From assembly GCA_015680685.1 (NCBI GenBank), contig MNCI01029440.1, forward strand, positions 54,374 through 118,373: 64,000 nucleotides of DNA, written 5' to 3'. Under the pieces are notes generated by a model that worked only from the letters and a program-made list of their open reading frames with translations, did no database searches and was not told where the DNA came from. The DNA comes from Gnetum montanum (taxonomy: Eukaryota > Streptophyta > Gnetopsida > Gnetales > Gnetaceae). Of this stretch, positions 37,729 through 48,839 are shown in pieces (the stretch's first letter is position 1; each line of letters begins with the position of its first letter). The position numbers and the translations under genes were made by a program.

Positions 37729-38320
37729 TGAAACACCATAAATTTCAGGACTCTCATGATTTAGCAGTCTCAAAATTTGGGCAAGGATCCCTTCAATCAT
37801 GATGTCACGATGGACCGTGCACACAACATGGCACCATAGAAGTCCTAACACCTACAAAGCTACTTCTGAGTTTGCTTGCCACCCTTTGCAGCATAGTCAA
37901 CATGACACCCAGTCACAAGGCTAGTTTGCATGAAAAAGGCACTAGGAGTAGACTGAACAATCCAATAAATTTTCTATCTCCTAGGTTGACAAGCTTGGTA
38001 CACCCTCTAGCTTGCCCAGCTTGACACTTAACCTGGTTGACAGGCTACCCAAGGACCATGCTAAGAGCTGTCGAAGGTGTTTTGGGTGGACTGAAAAGTT
38101 TGGCAAGTTTTTTAACTATGAGACCTGCTACACTACACTATGCTACATAGCATAGAAGGCCTTGAGAAGATTGATTAAGCTCCAAAAATGCAGATTGACA
38201 ACAAATTAGTCCTCTGAGATATTTGCCCCACTTCATCCTTGATGCATGAGCAACAAAACATAGCAAAATATGGTGAATTTTGTTAGAAATCATTTTAATT
38301 TAAGTGCTATGGTATGCTAC

Positions 38321-38335
38321 GCTACGCAGCGTAGC
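38321..38335. repeat. LTR inverted repeat GCTACGC-A-GCGTAGC
   Basis: Perfect 7 bp arms around one base, inside the longer GCTACGCTACGCAGCGTAGC at 38316-38335. One of about five such sites in this LTR. Confidence 0.8.
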
Positions 38336-38502
38336 AGGGATGTACTTTGACAATACTCGTACTCAGATAGATCTTATGGAGTAACTATATTTTCCCATGC
38401 TTAAATCATCAAACAGGTTTGCTCTACTACCATGCCAAGACATGATTGACATTCTATGAAAAAATGATTGCAAAGTAAGTTAGAATTTAGGACAACCTGG
38501 GT

Positions 38503-38522
38503 GCTACGCTATGTAGCGTAGC
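38503..38522. repeat. LTR inverted repeat, 8 bp arms
   Basis: GCTACGCT-ATGT-AGCGTAGC, perfect arms with a four-base loop. A counterpart in the 3' LTR is 54841-54875. Confidence 0.8.
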
Positions 38523-38719
38523 ACAACGTAACACAACATAGTGGGATCAGAATGCATAAAGGTCCCCTGTGAAGTGGTCCCTACCAAATGGATTGCACTT
38601 GGCCATAATTAGACCTTCAAGAGCACCTATCCCACTTTGTCCTTGCATTCCAAGCAAAATTTCTCGATAAAGCATTGTAAGTCAAGCAAGGATGCATGTC
38701 ACACTGGCTACTACACTGT

Positions 38720-38739
38720 GCTACACTACACAGTGTAGC
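38720..38739. repeat. LTR inverted repeat, 8 bp arms
   Basis: GCTACACT-ACAC-AGTGTAGC, perfect arms with a four-base loop. Confidence 0.8.
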
Positions 38740-39360
38740 ACAATGTAGCAAGGACATAATGCATGAAAATGTCCCAAGGATGAACTCTGTAGGACCTAGG
38801 ACCTTTCAACATAAAAAATAGGGTTGTAGTTTCTTACTTGCCTAGGCCTCATATAGGTATTTTCAACTCTCTGGCAAGGTTCCTCTTAGATTAATGGCTA
38901 TGCTACGTAACATAGCATAGCATAGCACACGAATGTTAACACTATGCCCATATGCTGGAAAGCATAAGTAGCATAACACTTGTGTGAAAGCTTTAGGACA
39001 TATTTGATTAGCTCTAGAACTTGTTGGCAATATTAACTCCCATCTTAGCATTTCTTCAACAAATAGAATTAGCAAGTTTGATTTGTTTTGCACCCCTTGA
39101 TTATCCCCAAATTTGTCCCTAAACTTGACCTTATGTGCAAGAGCAAGAAACACGTAGTCTTGGAGCATAGGCTCCACTTTTCATTCATTGTAACAAACAT
39201 GGAAATTCACTAGATTTTGGTACATACAGATTGAATGGTATGGTCACAACATAGTAGGTTTCACGCAACATCACACAGTAGCATAGCATAGTTACATTTG
39301 CACCCTGTGGAACGTAGGACACATGGCATCTAGACTATGTTTCTCTCCAACCTTTGGCTC

Positions 39361-39368
39361 TATAAATA
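39361..39368 (+). promoter_or_regulatory. TATA box of the element G 5' LTR
   Basis: CTCTATAAATACCCTG, aligned to 55698-55705 in the 3' LTR and 2674-2681 in element A. Likely core promoter of the genomic transcript. Confidence 0.75.
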
Positions 39369-39725
39369 CCCTGATGAACAATGTTCAAAGGATTAGCTTT
39401 TGGTTGGCTTTTAGTTGCCTTCTAGCATTCTTGGCTTTTGGATTGATCTTTCTTCTAATTGGCATTTTGGCATTTCACCTTTCTAGCAATCAGCTTTGTC
39501 AAGGAGACTCGCAAGTAGAGAGTTCTTGTTAGCAAGCTGTTGACAATAGTTCAAGGACTTGTGATCATACTACTTCATTGTAAGCTATTCCTATCCATAC
39601 TATGCATCAATTGTACATCTTCACCCAAACAAAGATCAAGTTCCCTGATCTTGGGATGGTGCACTTTCTCACTCAAGATTATTTCATTTTGTTTTGCAAT
39701 CATCATATTTTGCATCATTTCTTAT

Positions 39726-41940
39726 CCAACATCAGTCACAGCTACACTGCCATATGTGCACATTGTGTCTACGTTATAACTGCACATGAGTTCTACTTCT
39801 ATTCCCTCGTCTACACCTATCCCACCACCAATAATAGACCCAATTTCAACTATGTGATGGGCACGAGCTACTTGTCTACCTATTTCACAACCATCTTAGA
39901 TGTCGCATTGCGTCCAACATCGAGTATACCAAGTATCATAGGTGGTACAACCAAACATAGGGCTATGGATTGTATTGCCAACTGGGCAAGTACCCAACCC
40001 CATGGTGCCACCAACGATCATCCCTCCAATAGCACCACCCACTAGGTGGTGGACCACCCAGGTAGTACCACTTGCTGGAGCAACCCCAACGATGGCTCCC
40101 ATGGGATAGGCCACCGCCCCAACAACATCACCCATGATGGTTTCTTAGGCAGCCCTGCAACCACCAGCAATGTCCTTGGGTCTAGATCAACCCTTCCAAA
40201 TCAGCTAGATCCTCATTGAAAAGATCAAATGGCTTAAGGCCATCGGTTCTAAGACCATCCAAGTCATGGAATTTTACCATGATGACCCTATTAGCCCAGC
40301 TATCCCTACGCTCACATTGCCTCCTGGGATGTTACTCCCCGAATTTACAAAATACAATGAGGATGATCCAAATGCTTACTTGGTAACCTTCAGGTCCAAA
40401 TGACTCTATTAAGTCTATGCTCTACTACCTAGCCCTGTGTTCCCTAAATCAATCCTTTGCTCAGACTAAGAGCATTCAGGATGCGGCCAAAGCCATTAGA
40501 GACCTTACCTATGTGAAAAAGAAAAGGGCAAGACCATAGTAACAATAGCGACTACTATGGGCAAGGAAACCAAGCCTGAAAATAGCAAAAAGGAGAAGGC
40601 TACCACAGCACGTAATGCTCCCGCTAACACCACACCTTGCTCCAGTAACACATCCTAGTCCTCAACACCAATACTTATGGTGCCAACCTAGTCGAGGCCC
40701 AACTTTCAGCACAAGGATCACTCCAAGTATACGCCCTTACCCATTAAGCCTTCAGAACTTTTAAAGCAACTATTGGGAGCTAGGTGTATACAACATAAAC
40801 AGATGTCAAAGGAGGCAATCAAATGCCATCAAAGGTACTATGAAGTTCTTAGAAATCCCTCCTTGGCTATGCCCAATGAACCACTAGTGCCTAGGAATTT
40901 TAGGTTAGAACATTTCTATGACTATCACCAACTATGTGATCATGATATAGATTATTTCTTAGCATTGAAAGATGATATTTAATGCATAATCAATTAGGGA
41001 AAGCTAGTCCTTGATGAAAGTAGTTCCGTTTGACCCAAGAATCAAACAATGCATGTTTACAAAGATCCCTTGAACACTAACAATGCAAGGTACACCATCA
41101 ATGTCATTTTCATTGACAACAATCTAGAGCCAGCACAATAACCATTTATGGTGCATGTGGCTCCTTGTAATGCATAAACAACAACCACAACAAAGTCGTA
41201 GACCCCATTTGTCCTTAAATTTCCTCATCAGACATCCACCTCATCCTTTGAGGTTAGAGTTGCACTACCACCCATGCCAACACAACAAGCACCATTTTTC
41301 ATTAAGGTTCCAAAACATTCAAGCTCCCATACCACCCAAAGCTAGGCAACAAAAATTACACCATAGCCTCCTTGTCCAAAAAGGTGTGAAGAGCACTTAG
41401 TAGATAAGCTGGCTAGGGAATGTGCCATGCTGGGTCCTCTTAAGCCTACCCCCTTATCTGTAGTACCCATGGCCTCTTCCTCATCAATTTCCAATAGCAA
41501 AACATAGGCGCAACCATCAACGTTTGGACTAGGAAGCCTAGTATTTACTTTGAAGCTATCCCTCCTCAAGCAATTTTCCTCCTAGGGAATATAGAAGAAG
41601 AGAAGGCTAGAAAATAACAAGATGGTGGGCAAGATCTCCTGAATGCCATTGCACAAGTTAAATAAGACCTGAAGTGGAAAAACACAACACTAAGCCTATA
41701 CAACTTAGTAATGACCTCTGCTACCCATCATGAGGCAATGGTACGCATGTTGACATCTATCCCTATTAGCAAAAACTTGTTTGCTAAAGAGAAATCAATT
41801 CACGCAATCATACTTCCCCCCATGGACAAAGAACAATGACCCACCCAGCTAACATTTCATGACAAGTCCATTAGGGATGACCCTAAGAAGGGTTAAGTCA
41901 CAACTGCTCCCATGTTCATCACCATTCGAGTGGACTAGTA
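39726..41940 (+). pseudogene. Element G: gag
   Basis: No single open frame remains. Near 40240-40400 a readable stretch includes IQVMEFYHDDPISP and LPEFTKYNEDDPNAYLVTF, matching F gag. Near 40900-40985 RLEHFYDYHQLCDHDIDYFL is a decayed zinc knuckle of the plant-gag type: the first and last cysteines have become tyrosine. From 41710, MTSATHHEAMVRMLTSIPIS leads into the protease. The part before 40200 is Pro/Thr/Asn-rich with no domain I recognise. The open frame at 39602-40045 crosses the LTR edge and is probably chance. Confidence 0.65.
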
Positions 41941-42540
41941 CAAGATTCGTAGGGTGCATGTTGATGATGGGGATACTACAAATGTAATCCCATTTCCCAT
42001 CATTGACAAGTTGGGCTTGGTTGATCAAATCAATCCGGCAGCAACTTCGTACCTCAAGTCCTTCAATGGGGCATGTGTGGTGGTTAAGGGGAGTGTGCAA
42101 ATCAACTTCATTCATTGTGGTGGAAGAGATGCCTGGGTTTAACCTAATCCTAGAAAGATTATAGTTGGCCCAACTAAGGGCTATTTCCTCATTGATACAT
42201 TAGCAAATCCATTTACCCTATGTAGGAGGGGAAGTTGTAATTCATGGTGATGAAGTCGCCTCATAGGGCATTAACAACATGAATGTGGAGCAAGGTTCAG
42301 AGATAGAAATCTCTAAAAACAAAGCCCCCATTCAAAATAAAATTTCATGCTTGACAAATGAGCATGCCAAAACCATAAGTTCAAATGAAGAAACAACATG
42401 GGTTGAGTTGCCCTTTCAAACCATAGGCAATGACATAGATGAATACTAATGCAAGGCCTCTCAGCCATATGCCTCGCGTAACCCACACCAGGTTAGAAAG
42501 TAGTTGCATAACTGAAACCTACTTTTACATCACTTTAGCG
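41941..42540 (+). pseudogene. Element G: aspartic protease and end of gag-PR
   Basis: RVHVDDGDTTNVIPFPIIDK (about 41950-42010) holds the active-site aspartates. SYLKSFNGACVVVKGSVQI follows (42042-42105), then MPGFNLILER (about 42130-42158). The tail has TTWVELPFQTIGND (about 42395-42435) and an R-K-x-L-H-N end near 42495-42512. The end matches KQLHD in A and F, so the gag-PR frame probably stops just beyond. The minus-strand open frame at 41849-42115 is a shadow. Confidence 0.75.
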
Positions 42541-43090
42541 AATTGGTACATATTTGATTGTATGATTTACATTTTGCATTAAATTTCTTGTTTGCAGGAC
42601 TTACATTTTTACATTTGGCTAGTTGTTTGCATCATTACATTTTTACATTGAGCTTGTTGATTGCATAATTTATATTTTCACATTGAGTTTGCTGATTGCA
42701 TAATTTACATTTTTGCATTAAATTTCTTGTTAATTTACATTTTTTTAAGTTTACTGTTTGGATGATTCAAATTTTTTGATTTCATTGCCCTTGTCACCGA
42801 TACCTTACTTATGTCCTAGAATGACCTTAAACTATTGCATGGCCCGAAATGGCCTTAAACTATTGCAGGGCCCAAAATGCCCTTAAACTATTGCATGGCC
42901 CGAAATGGCCTTAAACTAGCAATGACTTGGAATGGCCTTAAACTACCATTGCGGCCTGCTAAGGCCTAAAACTGGCAACTCCACTTTTCAAAATATAAAC
43001 TGAAATTTTTTTTTCATTAAACAATGGTCTGAAATGGCCTTAAACTATTGTCGTGGCCCGAAATGGCCTAAAAATAAAGCAAGAGGCCCC
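42540..43090 (+). repeat. Element G spacer repeat 1 (between protease and antisense gene)
   Basis: Two parts. 42540-42775: repeated 'tttacatttt' and 'tgattgcataattta' motifs. 42810-43085: about seven tandem units, the clearest with a 28 bp period ('ccttaaactattgcat' + 'ggcccgaaatgg'). The core GGCCTTAAACTA recurs in spacer repeats 2 and 3. Non-coding. Confidence 0.8.
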
Positions 43091-43313
43091 CAAGGGGCCC
43101 AAACATAATAATAAAAAAGAAAAATTATTATAGATTAACAAAAACAAAATAAATTATTTTACATTATCTTCTTCATCAAATTTTAGTCCATACAATAATG
43201 TTTACAAACAATTAAATTCAAAGAATAAAATAAAAAACTTTCGCTACCATGCTACAAATCTTCGTTAGCATCATCATTTCCTATTCCAATGGGTCTTACA
43301 CCTTCATTTGGAT

Positions 43314-43400
43314 CTTGCATGAGACAAAGAGCAAAACAATGAGTCAAACTACAACAAGGCTTGCATAAAATAAACTATGACACAATAAAGAATGACTAAC
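43314..43400 (-). other. Possible last intron of the G antisense gene (87 bp)
   Basis: Donor GTTAGTC at 43400 and acceptor TCATGCAAG ending at 43314. The exon beyond would hold the acidic end (a DDANEDL stretch, stop at 43254-43252). The frame does not join cleanly, so this intron is tentative. Confidence 0.35.
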
Positions 43401-44221
43401 CCAATATGGCCCTACGTCCATGTCAAAGGGCATCTTATCCATTCCAACTGCTAGATGTTGTAGGATCTCCTCCTCATTGAAGTTTGCCCAATTCTCCTCT
43501 CCCAAATCAATGCTTGCTACAATGTTTCCTTTCTCTAAAGCTATCCATATGGGTGGCCCTAGAGAAAAGGTGGCAGTGGTGGTTTCCCTCGAACCTAAGG
43601 TCATTTCCCTTTTGGGAGACTCACTGACCACCACCTATTGCATGAACTTTTCGTAGGCCCTAGAAGTGCCAATGACATCAAGGAATAGCTTATGAGTATG
43701 CAACTCAATAGAAGCATCTTGATATTTTTTATGATAGGTGACACATTCTATTTTATACATATGTTTATGGTTCTTTTGTGCTTGCCCCCATTCATACACC
43801 TTTGCACTATAGTCCTTCCAGTCTTGGTTCATCTGGGCCAGAAGGTCCATTTGCATGCGTTGTTTAATAAGATCACAAGTGGCCTCCTTCTTACTCCCTA
43901 CAGCTGTCCAATATCTTGCATAGTCAATAATGGTCATATTCCAACTACCATCGTGAGTGTCATGGGCCAACAGAAATTCATTTCTAGACCAAAGATCCTC
44001 CAACTCAGCGACTTGGTTGGCCTTCTCTTTCTCAAGTTTTTGAACCCTGTTCTAGAGGTCCTCATTGACATGCTTACACTCCCATAAAGAATGTGTTGAG
44101 TAAAATTCACATTTACTCATTTCCTCATATATGTGATAAGGCATCTTGACTACCTATGGAGGAAGTTTAGTCATGGCATCAACCTTGACCACTTGATGAG
44201 GGCCCCACTTGAGACGAGAAG

Positions 44222-44310
44222 CTATTGATTATACATGGGAAAGCATTAGTCATGGTGCCATAGCAAACATGTAATAACTTAGAGAGCCTAACGTAGTAAT
44301 TTTGACATAC
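44222..44310 (-). other. Intron of the G antisense gene (89 bp, GT-AG), shared with F
   Basis: Donor GTATGTC at 44310 follows PDI + the first base of glycine. The acceptor ATCAATAG ends at 44222. Same place and phase as the F donor at 8093. Confidence 0.7.
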
Positions 44311-44451
44311 CTATATCAGGATCAATCTGCCTTAGGTAATTAATCATGTCATTGACCACCCCCTCCATAAAGGTAACTTTATTGAGGTTCTTGGTCCATG
44401 GTTAGAGGTGGATCGTGGAAGAAGAGTTGGGGGCCTTAACATTGATGTCTG

Positions 44452-44535
44452 CTACATAATAAAACATGTTAGCAATGATGGAGAGGATAGCAAAGAAGAT
44501 GATAAATAACATAAATGAGAGTGAAAAGCTCCTAC
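44452..44535 (-). other. Intron of the G antisense gene (84 bp, GT-AG)
   Basis: Donor GTAGGAGC at 44535, a T-rich body, and acceptor TTTTATTATGTAG ending at 44452. Removal keeps the frame (LL|ADINVK). The unspliced frame is also open because the length is a multiple of three. It matches the F intron 7851-7917 in position. Confidence 0.65.
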
Positions 44536-46356
44536 CTAGCAAACCCTCAGGGGTGCTAGTGGGGGGATTGCCCATTGCCACACTATCAAGCAAGCAATCA
44601 AACTAACTAGCACAAAATTGAAGCCCTTCTCCCTCTAGCTAACTCAATAGAGTAGTGAAATATTCAACTGACATGTGCCCCTTAGGTACTAGGGCACACT
44701 CCATGAAAGGGTCATCAATAGCAAGGGCCTCTTCCTCTATTGTAGGGGCCTCCTCTTCCTCTACAGTGGGCACCCCTAATTTAGGGGTCAAAACCTCTTC
44801 TTCCTCTTCTTCTTTTGATAAACATGTTTAAAATAAGTAGGATACTCCAATACAAAAAGGCCACTATGCTATGCTATCCTACACAATGTAATACAACGTA
44901 GCAGGTGCTACGCTAATTAGACAATTAAGCAAACTTACCAACTATAGGTTGCACCTTGTGAACCTTGATTCACAACTTCCTCCCTCTCTCTTCAGTAGTA
45001 CGGGGAAGTTCCTCCACTGGATGAGAATTTTTCCATTGTAGCCTAGTTATCACTATCTTTACAATGAGACATTCCCTCCTTATCACATTACCTATGTTTA
45101 TGGTAGGTGCCTATTCCATGCTATCCTGGGCATGAAAGGGTCGTGCCACCCGATCCCTTGTTGTTATCGAGAGAGATTCCTAAATAGTTTCTAGGGGATC
45201 TTGGGATAAGGTGGTGAGGAACACCTAACAAATACATGTCTTAGATATCTAGTTATGATCCTATTGTACCCAGGCACCATTTTCATAGACCACTAGGAAT
45301 TTTGTGAACCATCGTAGGCAAGCTATGAAGAAGGCATGGTGAATGTTAAAATGTGCATCAAGCTTCTCATGAAGCATAACCACTTTAGCACATAGGTATT
45401 CAGAGAGGTACTTGGCCCACTTATAATGGGTCCCTTCCTCTATGACCTCTTGCATTATCTAATCCTGCTTTACTCCAAGGATCTTCCCTCAGGAGAGTAG
45501 CTTCAGGAAAGCATTGGCCCGGAAGATCGTGTAAACCGTTTGGGTGACCACTAGCTTGACCTTATGGATATAAATCCCCTTTTAGTCTTTGCTTATCCCC
45601 GGCCATTCCTCAATGTCCCCCTAATGGTTGGCATCCTTGCTAGTCTTTTCTCCTATAGGGAGACCATCAGACAAAATGCCAAAAAAATCTGCAAAAAGTT
45701 TATAGTTAATTTCAAACACCACCCACACATTGTGAACTCGTGTGTAGAAGCGGTCAGCCTTTTTGAAAAAGGAATCAACTAGGGAAAGCATTTTTGTAGC
45801 TGGGACACTCAGATTTACAACTAGGAATAAATTTATGAGCCCAACCTCCTGAATGTTATCAACAAGGATGGGTAGAACCCCATTGCAAAGCCAACGCTGA
45901 GTCTCCTCCACCTCATCGTACTTGAAGAAGAGGTTGGTTTCATCGTGTCCAAAGGTAATCACTGTAACGTCTTGGGATTCGCTTGCTACTACAATGATCA
46001 ATAACAAAGTTAGAAAAAAAAAGAAAAGTCAATGTTAATCACATGAACACACACAGAATAAAAAATGCATAACTTAATGTACCAAATTTAATAGCATAGG
46101 AAAGGGTGGAATTTCCACCAAAATGTCTTCTACGGTAAGTGGTTAGGGATTGTTCCATTTCCTATCCAGCCAACCAAGCTCCTTACACTTCAAATAGAAC
46201 TTGGCATACTTGGTTGGGTAAGTTTTGAAATCAAGCCCAAGTTGTTCTATGACACTAGCACACACGTTCCTGGTGGAGGAGAACTTTATCAAAGTTTTTT
46301 GGGCCAACACCAATGTATCCATGTTATCGTGAAGACCATCCTTATCAATCACAAAC

Positions 46357-46441
46357 CTAGTAACAACAAAAGCACAATAAGCATTTTTGACCATGTAATA
46401 TAAAAAATACAACATGCTTGAAACATCTTCAGAGAACTCAC
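46357..46441 (-). other. Intron of the G antisense gene (85 bp, GT-AG), shared with F
   Basis: Donor GTGAGTTC at 46441 and acceptor TTGTTACTAG ending at 46357. It splits a glycine codon as GG|G and joins two frames that otherwise do not connect (CTSG|FVIDKDGL). The F copy has the same position and phase (6783-6861). Confidence 0.8.
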
Positions 46442-47029
46442 CCACTGGTGCAATAAATAGTTCTAGGTGAGTTCTGGAAGTAGGTGCCCATGTGATGACC
46501 AACAAACAACGTGTTGTATTTGTGGTAGCATTTGAATTTGGTCATGTCCCAAATCCAAATCAAGCATCTTAGGCCCCTCCTACTTGAGCCTTCCACCCCT
46601 TCACCCTCAATCGACCCATCAGCCATGAACTTCAAGATGCTCTGATTTGCCCCGGGAAACAACATTTCAATAAGCACAATGGTTGTTTTGGCTAATAAGT
46701 GTGATCACAAAATCACACTAAAGTGGTGAAGGAGGAACTCTAAGAACTCCTGAGTACCCTCCCAGAACCATATTTCTTGATGCCCCACCCATGCATGGGG
46801 AGGAGGGATGTTGGCCATGGGTTCACTTAGGTAGCATAGGATGTTTATCACTTCTAATACAATCAGGACAAGTTTCCACATGACCCTACATGATAAAGCA
46901 CCAAATGTTAGCACCATGTTCAAGTGATGGCTACTAATGTAGTGTAGCATAACCCTTGCTATACAATTTTTTGCCTTGGGTGTAAAACAATAAGTCCCTG
47001 GTAAAATAGAATTAAACACGGCATGAAGC

Positions 47030-48107
47030 ATAGAAAAGTGTCATGCGTAGCATAGCGTAGTAGCTACGCCCTATATAGGGTAGTATATGAGGCATACCCT
47101 GTAGAGCGTAGTGTAATAATTATACTTTGCATATGGGTAATGGCTATAGTTTGCATAGCATAGTGGGACGTCCACACCCCGTGTAAGCATAGAAAAGTGG
47201 TAAGCATGGTAAAACACTAAAAAATGTACTAGAATAATAGTATCAATAGCATAGTAGGTCTAGTAGCATAGCCACGTAGTGGGCCTGTCAACGTAGCCAC
47301 ATAGCAACCATGACAACTAAAGTAGCATAGTGTAAGAAGAACCAAAAATGTAACCCAGTAATAGTTACAATGTCAAAATAATGTGGCTTAGGAAAAATGC
47401 ACCCAACGTTCCCATTGTCCCAACCCTACCCCACTGCATGAAACATAGTTAGGCAAAACACAAATACAATAAACTCCCCCTTTTCTCATGCTACACTACG
47501 CCGAGCATGTGCTACATTTCCCTAGAACGTCGTAAACAAAAAATCCCATCTAAGGGTAGTATGCTATACTAAGCATGTGCTACGCCACCTAGAACCATCC
47601 AAACCCATGTGATAGCATAATGATCATTCCTAACAATGATGGCTAGGGTGGTGCCACACACAGCCATAGTGTAGCAACTACCACAACCATTGTGACTACA
47701 ATGGCAATAGCCATGGCTCAACAACCAAAATAACAACAAAATCAACAATAGTTCTAGCATAGCCACAATGAAGACTAAAAAAACCAAAATAGTGATGGTA
47801 ATCGAAATCTAACTTGACACATTACACAAAGCAAATGAGGGTAGCGTAACACTTACCAAGTGGATGGACCCTTCTGCCTTTCCTTAATGTGTGCCTTGGA
47901 GAGGCATCCTAGGGTATGCTTCGCTTTGTCCACCTTGGCAAGCCCCTGATGCCTACATTTGCTTTTGTGCACTATTGCCTTGCTCACAAATCAGCTATAT
48001 CAACCGTTACGCTACGCCTATTATGCTCTCTCTCAGTTCGACCATGCTACACTCTTGGTGTTGGCTCTTACAATGAAAATGACAAGTTTACCATGGGGTA
48101 ATGCCCT
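47030..48107 (-). other. 5' region of the G antisense gene, rich in GTAGC/GCTAC motifs
   Basis: Contains many copies of the LTR-type motif, for example GCGTAG-TAG-CTACGC at 47055-47069 and the palindrome CCCTATATAGGG at 47069-47080, then more at 47140-47340 and 47490-47590. If the donor at 47856 is used, most of this is a first intron of about 0.8 kb. The open frames on the plus strand at 47891-48153 and the hydrophobic minus frame at 47787-47569 are not convincing genes. Confidence 0.5.
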
Positions 48108-48114
48108 ATTTATA
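48107..48114 (-). promoter_or_regulatory. TATA box candidate for the antisense gene
   Basis: The minus strand reads GGCTATAAATAGGGC. The octamer TATAAATA is the same as in the LTRs. Upstream on the minus strand (48165-48225) are GCTAC-type motifs (GTGCTACAGC, GAGTGCTACCG, CATGCTACACTAC), as in LTR U3. Confidence 0.6.
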
Positions 48115-48244
48115 GCCAATGTAGTAAAAATAATTGTCACTTTCATGTTCTGAACAATGCAGAACACCCTTGTAGTGTAGCATGTCCTCGCTGCACGGTA
48201 GCACTCAGCTGTAGCACAACAAGCGGGTCCATCAAAATTTTCCT

Positions 48245-48765
48245 TTAACCTTTATAAATTTTTTATGGTTACCGTCCTCCAAGACCTTAAACTAGAAATT
48301 TTATCCTAGTTATGGTTTTCCATGACCTTAAACTAGAAATTTTATCATTCATTTTACATTTTAGACCTAGTGACAGTTCGCTATGACCTTAAATTGGTAG
48401 TTTTAACTCACAATGTTACATGGTTATGGTCCGCAATGACCTTAAGCTGGCAATTTTAGCATTCACTTTACATTTTTTAAAATTTAGTGATGGTCTACTA
48501 AGACCTTAAATTCACAAATTCAATTTACAAACTTTTCATAGTTGCAGTTTACTATGGCCTTAAACTAGCAACTCTATTTCACAAATTTTGAATAGTGATG
48601 GTCTGCTATGACCTTAAACTAGCAACTCTAACATCTTCTTTACATTTTAAACCTATTGATAGTCTACTATGACCTAAAACTGGCACTATTAAAATGAAAT
48701 TTTACATTGTTGTGGCCCGCTAAGACCTTAAACCGGCAATTATATTGCACTGCATTATTACCTTT
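48245..48765 (+). repeat. Element G spacer repeat 2 (between antisense gene and RT)
   Basis: About eight degenerate units of 50-70 bp with the core 'tctgctatgaccttaaac' + 'tagcaa' (for example near 48275, 48325, 48385, 48430, 48495, 48550, 48600 and 48665), mixed with 'cattttacatttt'. Same core as spacer repeats 1 and 3. Confidence 0.8.
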
Positions 48766-48839
48766 TCTACATTCTATTGCATGTTACTTTATTAAATAGG
48801 TACCACTTGACATTCTATTATTTGATGATTTTGTGGGAG

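Larger units (their letters stand above)
37729..39725 (+). repeat. Element G 5' LTR, truncated at its 3' end
   Basis: Aligns to the 3' LTR from its first base to 39725 (matching 56062). The remaining 218 bp of the 3' LTR (56063-56280) have no counterpart; unrelated sequence 'ccaacatcagtc' follows. The primer binding site is therefore gone too. Several short inverted repeats of GCTACGC/GCGTAGC type lie in the U3 part, and a TATA box at 39361. Confidence 0.85.
43252..48114 (-). pseudogene. Element G antisense gene: multi-exon, protein of unknown function
   Basis: Runs against gag and pol. A minus TATA box lies at 48114-48107. A Lys-rich first exon may end at 47857 (donor GTAAGT at 47856). Readable exon parts are 47031-46705, 46677-46442, 46356-46083, about 45985-45621, 45455-45261 (KWAKYLSEYLCAKVVMLHEK), a Glu-rich part near 44810-44700, 44593-44536, 44451-44311, 44221-43401 and possibly a last acidic exon 43313-43252. 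The C-terminal third is charged, with RNEFLLAHDTHDGSWNMTI and YSAKVYEWGQAQK. Introns at 46441-46357, 44535-44452 and 44310-44222 keep the frame. Element F has a diverged homologue in the same place. A few in-frame stops (TAA/TAG) show it is now dead. I recognise no domain; it is neither gag nor pol. Confidence 0.75.

Noticed and set aside
38316-38335. Palindromes as tRNA or small RNA genes
   Set aside because: Arms and loops are too short for tRNA and there are no conserved A/B box or anticodon features. They recur in LTRs as motifs.
39602-40045. 147-residue open frame on the plus strand
   Set aside because: It starts inside the 5' LTR of G and runs over the truncated LTR edge. No domain; the homologous 3' LTR gives no such frame. 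It may include gag N-terminal sequence, but I cannot show it.
42810-43085. CRISPR-like array (short repeats with regular period)
   Set aside because: The period is only about 28 bp with no unique spacers, in a plant retrotransposon. It is a plain tandem repeat.
47569-47787. Hydrophobic minus-strand frame as a membrane protein
   Set aside because: Its sequence is GTAGC/CAACAA-type repeat DNA, probably within the first intron of the antisense gene. No homologue in element F.
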